11,195 bases of DNA, from positions 1 through 11,195 of the forward strand of contig JAGLLQ010000028.1 in the NCBI GenBank assembly GCA_023140455.1, written 5' to 3'. Numbering within the stretch: position 1 is the stretch's first letter; every line of letters begins with the position of its first letter. The notes under the pieces were generated by a model, which saw only the letters and a list, made by a program, of their open reading frames with translations, had not been told where the DNA came from and ran no database searches. Below are positions 5,971 through 11,195 of this stretch, piece by piece. Both the position numbers and the translations under genes were made by a program. This DNA is from Desulfobacteraceae bacterium (GTDB taxonomy: Bacteria; Desulfobacterota; Desulfobacteria; Desulfobacterales; Desulfobacteraceae).

Positions 5971-7270
5971 GAAAGAGGTAAGAAAAGAGATAAAAGGAAT
6001 TTTTTCTGCCGGGGTAAAAGAAGTTCATGCAGGTACCTGTATTAATAGAGCCTGTAGCCTTGAAAAGAACATGTTCATAGTAAAAACCTTGAAATTTGAC
6101 CTTGAACAATACAAGAATATTTATGTTGTTGGTGCTGGGAAAGCAACAGCTGCAATGGCTTTTGAGATCGAAAATATTTTTGGCAAAAGGATTAAGTCCG
6201 GTATTATAAGTGTTAAATACGGGCATACTGCAAAACTAAAATGCATTAAAATAATTGAGGCAGGTCATCCTGTTCCTGACAAGAATGGAAACATGGCTGC
6301 AGAGGAAATCTTTCAAAGAGTTGAAACGGCAGGTGAAAACGATCTTGTAATCTGTCTTATTTCAGGAGGTGGTTCTGCTCTTATGCCGCTTCCTGTTCCA
6401 GGGATTTCTTTTGAAGACAAACAGGATTTAACAAAATTACTCTTATTATGTGGCGCTGATATCCATGAAATCAATACACTCAGAAAGAATCTTTCAAGAA
6501 TAAAGGGCGGCAGGCTTGCACATGCTGCATCTCCTGCCACGATGATTACACTTATGATTTCAGATGTTGTGGGGGAAGACTTAGGTGTTATAGCATCAGG
6601 TCCTACAGTCCCATATTCAGGTACAATTAATGAATGCTTTAAGATAATTGATAAGTACAATATTAGAGGTAAAGTTCCTTTATCAATCTTAAAATATTTT
6701 AAATTAAATTCAGAGCAACAGGATAAGAAAAAGTTTAAAAATATATTTAATTTTATTATTGGAAGCAATATAGATGCGCTGGTTGCTGCAAAAAGAAAAG
6801 CTGAGGAACTTGGCTACAATACTCTTATACTTTCATCATCTATTGAAGGAGAAACTAAACACGCAGCACATCTTCATTGTTCCATTGCAAGAGAAATTGT
6901 TAAATCAGGAAATCCCCTGCCAAAGCCTGCCTGTGTTCTTTCAGGCGGAGAGACAATAGTAAAGGTCTCAGGGGGTGGGCTTGGAGGCCGGAATATGGAA
7001 TTTGCCCTTGAATCAGCTTTCCAAATTTCAAACCATGAAAATATTATAATTTTAAGCGGGGGCACTGACGGCACAGATGGTCCAACAGATGCAGCGGGAG
7101 CATTTGCAGATTCAGATACTTTAAGCCGTGCTGAAACTGCAGGGCTTGATCCTGAAAAATATCTTCTTGAGAATGATTCCTATAACTTTTTTAAACCTTT
7201 AAATGACCTTTTAATAACCGGGCCTACAAACACAAATGTGATGGATCTTCAAATTATGCTGATTACTTAA
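5936..7270 (+). CDS. Glycerate 2-kinase-like protein (DUF4147/MOFRL family)
   Basis: This 444-residue cytoplasmic enzyme belongs to the class II glycerate kinase family (GckA/TtuD/GLYCTK), which phosphorylates D-glycerate with ATP, usually to 2-phosphoglycerate. The N-terminal DUF4147 domain shows VVGAGKA (about 64-70), SGGGSAL (143-149), HEINTLRKNLSRIKGG (177-192), SDVVGED (209-215) and ASGPTVP (220-226). The C-terminal MOFRL domain shows LSGGET (335-340), GGRNMEFAL (350-358), GTDGTDGPTDAAG (376-388) and TGPTNTNVMD (428-437). Both domains are complete. I prefer the ATG at 5936 over a TTG at 5924; GGGAA lies five bases before it. Either start lies inside the upstream gene (35-bp overlap), and the first dozen residues are more basic than the family norm, so the start is the weakest point. 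The neighbouring aminotransferase would fit serine or glyoxylate-linked carbon flow into glycolysis. Confidence 0.9.
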   Translation: MSLYCLKRLKGKKEVRKEIKGIFSAGVKEVHAGTCINRACSLEKNMFIVKTLKFDLEQYKNIYVVGAGKATAAMAFEIENIFGKRIKSGIISVKYGHTAKLKCIKIIEAGHPVPDKNGNMAAEEIFQRVETAGENDLVICLISGGGSALMPLPVPGISFEDKQDLTKLLLLCGADIHEINTLRKNLSRIKGGRLAHAASPATMITLMISDVVGEDLGVIASGPTVPYSGTINECFKIIDKYNIRGKVPLSILKYFKLNSEQQDKKKFKNIFNFIIGSNIDALVAAKRKAEELGYNTLILSSSIEGETKHAAHLHCSIAREIVKSGNPLPKPACVLSGGETIVKVSGGGLGGRNMEFALESAFQISNHENIIILSGGTDGTDGPTDAAGAFADSDTLSRAETAGLDPEKYLLENDSYNFFKPLNDLLITGPTNTNVMDLQIMLIT

Positions 7271-7273
7271 TAA

Positions 7274-7279
7274 AGGAGG
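7274..7279 (+). promoter_or_regulatory. Strong Shine-Dalgarno site of the M28 peptidase gene
   Basis: AGGAGG lies six bases before the ATG at 7286 and immediately after the stop codon of the glycerate kinase-like gene. It decides for ATG 7286 over the TTG at 7283, and points to efficient re-initiation within the operon. Confidence 0.85.
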
Positions 7280-7285
7280 CTATTG

Positions 7286-8464
7286 ATGTCAATATCAGAT
7301 CCCATGACAACAGTCCGCAAACTCACTTCCTTACCCCACAGGGGTGCTGGAACTCCACATGAGAAAGAGGCTGCAGATATTATAGAAAACCTATTATTAT
7401 CATATGGTGCAGAGGTTGAACGCCAGGTTTTTAAAACTCCGAAAACATACATATGGGAAGTGATATGGCTGATAATATTTATTGCTGCAGGCTTGATTTC
7501 GGCTCCATTTTTTTCCTGGTTTTCCGTGGGCATCCTTGTATTTGCAGTTGCCTCATCTTTTCTATATTTTGACTGGCGTTCTTCACCTTTATCATTTTTT
7601 GCTCCTTCAGTCTTATCTGAAAATATAACAGGGAAAATGAAAAATAAATCTGAACAGAGCCCTGTTGCCGGAGAGGAACCACAAAAAAGACTTATCCTCA
7701 TGGCACATTATGATTCGGCTCCAATATCATTGCTATATCTGCCTTCCATGGTTAAAAATTTTCGGTCATCCCTTATGATCAATATTTTTTTAATTGGTTT
7801 TGCTCTTTTTATTGCAATCCTTCAGGCGCTTAATATAGGACAGCCTGTTGTTTTATGGATTTGTTTTATACTCGCAGGATATTTGTTGATCCAGGGAGTT
7901 ATAACTTCATTGGATTATATGAGATATGGTTATACAAACGGAGCTTCAGATAATGCAACAGGAGTAGCAGTTGCCATGGCAACAGCAAAGCGCCTTTGGG
8001 AAAACCCTGTTACAGGACTTGATGTAATAGTTGTTTTAACCGGAGCTGAGGAAACAGGGATGAACGGTTCAAAATATTATTTTAATAAAAATAAAAATGA
8101 TTTCACCCCTGAAAACACCTTTGTTTTAAATTTTGACAGCATAGGGAAAGGTGATCTTAAAATAATAACAAAAACAGGGAGTATCAGCACGGTTTACTAT
8201 AAAGGCGCTCTTGTTGATGCTGCATTAAAGACTGCAAAAAGCGAGGATAGATTTAATTCAGTTAAAGAAGCAAGTTGGCACACCGGAGATTTCGATACTA
8301 TCTGGTTTGCAAGGGCAGGTATAGAAAGCCTTACACTCTCAGTACAGGATAAAAACGGCGCAATTTTGAATCTTCACCGCCCGGGAGATACTATTGAGAA
8401 TATTGATGAATCGTTGCCTGCATTTACTATCAGTTTTGCCGAAACCTTAATCAGGAATCTATAA
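7286..8464 (+). CDS. Membrane-embedded M28-family zinc metallopeptidase
   Basis: This 392-residue protein carries the ligand set of the M28 aminopeptidase family, which binds two zinc ions: His141 and Asp143 in MAHYDS, bridging Asp222 in NGASDNATG, Glu255 (catalytic) and Glu256 in GAEETG, Asp284 in NFDSIG, and His364 in LHRPGDT. The N-terminal LTSLPHRGAGTPHEKEAA is also typical of M28. Unusually, two hydrophobic hairpins interrupt the domain: segments at about 57-76 and 79-97 before the first zinc motif, and at about 164-182 and 187-207 between HYDS and GASDN. The catalytic halves would then lie on one side of the membrane. There is no cleavable signal peptide. It would trim N-terminal residues from peptides or hydrolyse a related amide; the substrate is unknown. 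It is last in the operon, 15 bp after the kinase-like gene. Confidence 0.9.
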   Translation: MSISDPMTTVRKLTSLPHRGAGTPHEKEAADIIENLLLSYGAEVERQVFKTPKTYIWEVIWLIIFIAAGLISAPFFSWFSVGILVFAVASSFLYFDWRSSPLSFFAPSVLSENITGKMKNKSEQSPVAGEEPQKRLILMAHYDSAPISLLYLPSMVKNFRSSLMINIFLIGFALFIAILQALNIGQPVVLWICFILAGYLLIQGVITSLDYMRYGYTNGASDNATGVAVAMATAKRLWENPVTGLDVIVVLTGAEETGMNGSKYYFNKNKNDFTPENTFVLNFDSIGKGDLKIITKTGSISTVYYKGALVDAALKTAKSEDRFNSVKEASWHTGDFDTIWFARAGIESLTLSVQDKNGAILNLHRPGDTIENIDESLPAFTISFAETLIRNL

Positions 8465-8474
8465 GGTAAACTCA

Positions 8475-8508
8475 GAAAAGTAAAATTATTCTGTTGTTAT
8501 AAGCAGAA
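8475..8508 (-). terminator. Possible terminator for the minus-strand elbB transcript
   Basis: A 7-bp stem (8489-8495 with 8502-8508, one G-U pair) and 6-nt loop lie between the convergent M28 and elbB genes. Read on the minus strand, the stem is followed by a T-rich stretch (AATTTTACTTTT), as expected for elbB. The stem is weak, and on the plus strand there is no T-tract. Confidence 0.35.
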
Positions 8509-8530
8509 ACTCAAGTAGGCAATCATCTTA

Positions 8531-9184
8531 TCAGATCATTGCAACAACTTTCTCCACAAGTTTTTCTATTCCAACTGCTATGTCTTTTATTCCAGGCCCA
8601 AGCATGTATGCCGGTGTTGTAACGATTTTATTGGTTTGATCTATTACTATGTCGTCTACTGTGCAATCAATATGAGTACACCCCATGGCTTCAATCGCTG
8701 CTGCAGTTGCAATGTCATTGCCGATTGTCAGTTGTATATCTTTTTGACCTAAAACTTTTGCTATTACAACAGGTGCTATGCAAATTGCTCCAATAGGTTT
8801 AGAATTTTTATTCATTGTTAAAATTAATTTTTCTACGTGTGGGTGTACAATAGCATCAGAACCCTTTTCAGCAAAATTGCATAGATTCTTTGCCGCCCCA
8901 AATCCTCCGGGCAGGATCAAGGCATCAATATCAGAAGTTTTAATATCCTCAATGTTTTCAATCTCACAGCGGGATATTCTGCAACTTTCGATAAGAGCGT
9001 TTTTGCGTTCTTTTGTATCTTCACAAGTTAAATGATTAGTCACGGTAAATTCTATGTCAGGTGCCATGTAAACAATTTCAACTCCTGCTCTGTCCAGGGC
9101 AAGTATTGTGACGACTGATTCATGTATCTCAGAACCATCAAGTTTGCCGCATCCTGATAATAGTAAGCCAACTTTTTTACTCAT
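8531..9184 (-). CDS. elbB: ElbB, DJ-1/PfpI-type glyoxalase
   Basis: This 217-residue cytoplasmic protein matches ElbB (YhbL), a class I glutamine-amidotransferase-like protein with reported glyoxalase activity on reactive aldehydes and, historically, a link to isoprenoid synthesis. The N-terminus KVGLLLSGCGKLDGSEIHE with its family-typical GSEIHE block, LPGGFGAAKN (91-100) and the nucleophile elbow with Cys135 in GAICIAPVV are all present, as is the VTTPAYML block near the end. Length equals the family norm. The start is fixed by AGGAGGG (9189-9195 on the minus strand) four bases before the ATG. It follows the exporter gene by 48 bp on the same strand and is likely co-transcribed with it. It converges on the M28 gene. 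Confidence 0.94.
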   Translation of the reverse strand: MSKKVGLLLSGCGKLDGSEIHESVVTILALDRAGVEIVYMAPDIEFTVTNHLTCEDTKERKNALIESCRISRCEIENIEDIKTSDIDALILPGGFGAAKNLCNFAEKGSDAIVHPHVEKLILTMNKNSKPIGAICIAPVVIAKVLGQKDIQLTIGNDIATAAAIEAMGCTHIDCTVDDIVIDQTNKIVTTPAYMLGPGIKDIAVGIEKLVEKVVAMI

Positions 9185-9232
9185 AATTCCCTCCTGAAGT
9201 TTTAAAAGAAATTTATAATCGGGTTATTGTCA

Positions 9233-10660
9233 TTATGGTCTGTCATTCCCTCTCATATAAGAAAAGAAAATACCTGGAGCAGCAATAATAGCCCCTGCTA
9301 TCATGGCTTTTCTAAAGGCAGTCATGAAAAATACGTTCATCTCTTGAGTATAATTTTCAAAGCTTGCCCCACCTGTAAGATTTGAATATGTTGATGAAAA
9401 TATCAAGCCGGCAACGCTGACACCGATTACCATTCCAATATTTCTGGAAGTTGCAACAGAGCCTGAAGCAATGCCCCGTTTTGATAAGGGACTTGAGTTC
9501 ATAGCTGCTGTATTGTTTGGTGAGATAAAGAGTGCTGTTCCAGTACCTGCAAGAGCCAGGCGCCATAGAATAGAAATAAGGTCAGAGGAGTTGTTGATAA
9601 AAGCGAATGATGCAAGAGATAATGTCAGAAGAGATATGCCAATAGTACAGAGCCATCTTGAACCAATTTTATCATACATGGCTCCTGAAACAGGGCTGAA
9701 AAAAAAGAGAAATATAAATGGTGTAATCATTATAAAACCAGTAGTGGATGCAGAATAATTGCACGGATATGTAAGATAAAACGGCATCAGGAAGATAATG
9801 GTAAAAAGAGCGGAAAAAAGAATTGCTGCAGATATTATAGGAAACAGAAAGAGTTTTATTTTTAATAGTTTAGGGTCAAACAGAGGATACTGAGTTTTAG
9901 CTTCAGTTTTAATAAAAATAAAAAAAGCCAAAAAAGAAATTATAAAAAAAGATAATAATTTAAAACTTAATATATCCCATCTGTCAAGATGGGTCAGGGC
10001 AATAATGAAAAAACATATACTTATTACAAGGGTAATACTCCCTTTTCTGTCCAAAGGTTCAAAATTTCCTTTATCAGCATTGGTATCTTTTAAAATGTAA
10101 AAACCTGCAAAAAGTGCAATAAGGCCAATCGGGATATTGATATAGAAAATTGACCGCCATGAAAAAAGGTCAAGCAGTATTCCGCCAGCTACCGGGCCTG
10201 CTGTTAAGCCTGCGGCAACAACAGTGCCCATCATACCTATAGCTTTGCCTCTCTCTTTGGGAGGAAAAAGGTCAATAATAATTGCAGGTGAGCATGCCAT
10301 TAACATTGCTGCCCCACCCCCCTGTATTCCCCTTGAGACTATAAGAAAAAACGGGGTCTGGGCAATACTGCAAAAAAATGAGCCAACAGAAAAAACAAGG
10401 AATCCATATGTGTATATAATCCTTCTTCCCCGGGTATCACTAAGTCTGCCAAAAGTCAAAAGCAATGATGAGACTGAAACAAGATAAGCAAGAACCACCC
10501 ACTGGATAATATTGACCCTTGTATGAAGATCCTCCATAATGTATGGAAGCGCAACATTTACAATGCTTGAGTCCAGCGTTGACATAAATATTGCTGTGGC
10601 AACAAGAAGAAAGACAATCCATTTATTATATGCTTTTTGTTTTATGCCTTTATTGTTCAT
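9233..10660 (-). CDS. MFS multidrug exporter, DHA2 (EmrB/QacA) family
   Basis: This 475-residue inner-membrane protein is a drug:proton antiporter of the 14-helix DHA2 group. Family signatures are motif D1 around LDSSIVNVALP (Asp30), motif A GRLSDTRGRR (71-80) in the loop after helix 2, motif B SRGIQGGGAA with Arg110, and the antiporter motif C GLTAGPVAGG (151-160). Hydrophobic helices run through most of the length, ending just before the tail MRGNDRP. It would expel hydrophobic or cationic compounds using the proton gradient; the substrate cannot be named. The ribosome site is weak (TAAAGA directly before the ATG), and the first in-frame Met is the only reasonable start. No EmrA-like membrane-fusion partner is in the window. 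The downstream elbB gene probably shares its transcript. A palindrome lies just upstream in the divergent promoter region. Confidence 0.93.
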   Translation of the reverse strand: MNNKGIKQKAYNKWIVFLLVATAIFMSTLDSSIVNVALPYIMEDLHTRVNIIQWVVLAYLVSVSSLLLTFGRLSDTRGRRIIYTYGFLVFSVGSFFCSIAQTPFFLIVSRGIQGGGAAMLMACSPAIIIDLFPPKERGKAIGMMGTVVAAGLTAGPVAGGILLDLFSWRSIFYINIPIGLIALFAGFYILKDTNADKGNFEPLDRKGSITLVISICFFIIALTHLDRWDILSFKLLSFFIISFLAFFIFIKTEAKTQYPLFDPKLLKIKLFLFPIISAAILFSALFTIIFLMPFYLTYPCNYSASTTGFIMITPFIFLFFFSPVSGAMYDKIGSRWLCTIGISLLTLSLASFAFINNSSDLISILWRLALAGTGTALFISPNNTAAMNSSPLSKRGIASGSVATSRNIGMVIGVSVAGLIFSSTYSNLTGGASFENYTQEMNVFFMTAFRKAMIAGAIIAAPGIFFSYMRGNDRP

Positions 10661-10667
10661 TCTTTAC

Positions 10668-10696
10668 TTTATACCACAAAAAAAATGTGATATAAA
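10668..10696. promoter_or_regulatory. Palindrome in the divergent promoter region
   Basis: TTTATACCACA (10668-10678) and TGTGATATAAA (10686-10696) are inverted copies with one mismatch in 11, around seven A. The site lies 8 bp upstream of the exporter start codon on one side and 56 bp before the small plus-strand gene on the other. It fits an operator for a dimeric regulator controlling the exporter, or a hairpin in the exporter leader. No local regulator gene is seen. Confidence 0.45.
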
Positions 10697-10751
10697 TTTT
10701 TCATTACAGATAAGTATTTTTTTTAATAAATACAATAATTAAGGAAAAATT

Positions 10752-11126
10752 ATGGCAAAAGAAAAAGATCTGGTATTAATATATGCCGAAGGCTCTCCTG
10801 TGACTTTTGCCAGAGTCGAAGATATTAAACCTGATTTTAAAAAAGACTGGTATCATTTAAAGCTTTTGATGTTGCAGATTCCTTTACAGATTGTGACATG
10901 GATACTAAAGAATGACTATATCAATGGTGAAGAATTTACCATGAGTGGTAAAAAAATGAGGATTGAAGTTGTTGAATCTCCCAATGAAGATGTCTTGCTG
11001 AGTGAAATTCCTTTTTCTGACCAAAAAGCAGATAATGGTGATTTAGACAAATCACACACTGCAAAGATTATCCCTTTTAAAGATTTGAAAAAATCAAAAA
11101 AGAAAGATGAATCAGATAAGCAATAG
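10752..11126 (+). CDS. Conserved hypothetical small protein
   Basis: This 124-residue cytoplasmic protein is not one I can name. The first 75 residues look like a compact beta-rich fold: LVLIYAEGSPVTFARVEDIKP (7-27) begins two strands, a Trp-containing stretch KDWYHLKLLMLQIP follows, then VTWILKNDYINGEEFTMSGKKMRIE (48-72). From about residue 80 the protein turns charged and low in complexity, ending in a Lys-rich tail, which is likely disordered. There is no signal peptide, membrane span or cysteine motif. The style recalls small proteins conserved in sulfate-reducing deltaproteobacteria, which is an impression only. AAGGA lies seven bases before the ATG. Its last 20 bp overlap the start of the DUF1848 gene, implying coupled translation. 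Confidence 0.8.
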   Translation: MAKEKDLVLIYAEGSPVTFARVEDIKPDFKKDWYHLKLLMLQIPLQIVTWILKNDYINGEEFTMSGKKMRIEVVESPNEDVLLSEIPFSDQKADNGDLDKSHTAKIIPFKDLKKSKKKDESDKQ

Positions 11127-11195
11127 TCATGGGGACAATAGTCAGGTAGGGCATAGAATAATATCTGCATCCAGAAGAACTGATATCCCTGCATT
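11107..11195 (+). CDS. DUF1848 family protein, N-terminal fragment (cut by window end)
   Basis: Only 29 codons are inside the window. After a short leader beginning MNQISNSHGDN, the frame reads RIISASRRTDIPA, the hallmark N-terminus of DUF1848 proteins, which usually begin with an Met-Ile-Ile-Ser-Ala-Ser-Arg-Arg-Thr-Asp-Ile-Pro run. As I recall, the family has a C-terminal cysteine cluster likened to that of radical SAM enzymes, and no known function. The ATG at 11107 lies inside the upstream gene, and no other ATG, GTG or TTG in frame lies between it and the conserved motif, so it is the likely start. The ribosome site AAAAAGAAAG is weak, which fits translation coupled to the upstream gene. 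The N-terminus is about 15 residues longer than usual. Confidence 0.75.
   Translation, partial: MNQISNSHGDNSQVGHRIISASRRTDIPA

Noticed and set aside
6313..6768. 151-codon open frame on the minus strand
   Set aside because: It lies wholly inside the glycerate kinase-like gene, whose family motifs are intact on the plus strand; the minus-strand peptide has no recognisable domain.
7267..7701. 144-codon minus-strand open frame
   Set aside because: It is antisense to the M28 gene, including its ribosome site and N-terminal motif, and encodes no recognisable protein.
1..11195. Defence system, CRISPR array, toxin-antitoxin pair or prophage
   Set aside because: No regularly spaced repeats, Cas, restriction, integrase, phage or toxin motifs were seen on either strand.

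Overview
The window is AT-rich chromosomal DNA (by eye roughly one third G+C) with densely packed bacterial genes, good Shine-Dalgarno sites and short operons. The low G+C, the gene content (dipeptide-type ABC ATPases, ElbB, DHA2 exporter, DUF1848, a glycerate 2-kinase of the DUF4147/MOFRL type) and the style of the small conserved protein near the right end suggest an anaerobic deltaproteobacterium, perhaps of the Desulfobacterales. That placement is an impression from protein style and was not tested by a search. No rRNA, tRNA, CRISPR array, phage gene or intact insertion sequence is visible.

Layout. (1) Positions 1-1919 hold the end of a peptide/nickel-type ABC importer operon: a DppD-like ATPase cut by the left edge and a complete DppF-like ATPase. 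(2) Positions 1920-2439 are a 520-bp non-coding stretch with several palindromes and a possible gene vestige. (3) Positions 2440-3519 encode the ribosome-assembly GTPase RsgA, closed by a hairpin terminator at 3567-3591. (4) Positions 3698-8464 form a four-gene operon behind a TTGACA-N17-CATTAT promoter that lies inside an operator-like inverted repeat. Its genes are a class III aminotransferase, a DUF6206-like protein that I read as kinase-fold, a glycerate 2-kinase-like protein whose start overlaps the preceding gene, and a membrane-embedded M28 metallopeptidase. (5) Positions 8531-10660, on the minus strand, encode a DHA2-family (14-TM type) exporter followed by ElbB, a DJ-1/PfpI-like glyoxalase. 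(6) From 10752 on the plus strand lie a small conserved hypothetical protein and, overlapping its end, the start of a DUF1848 protein cut by the right edge.

How the genes may work together. The two ABC ATPases power uptake of peptides or a similar solute through permeases that would lie to the left. The four-gene operon is the least explained part. It pairs a PLP aminotransferase and a glycerate kinase (serine/glyoxylate/glycerate-type chemistry) with a predicted phosphotransferase-fold protein and a membrane aminopeptidase-like enzyme. The tight spacing argues for one shared process, but the substrate cannot be read from the sequence. The exporter and ElbB are probably co-transcribed, and their shared purpose is unknown.
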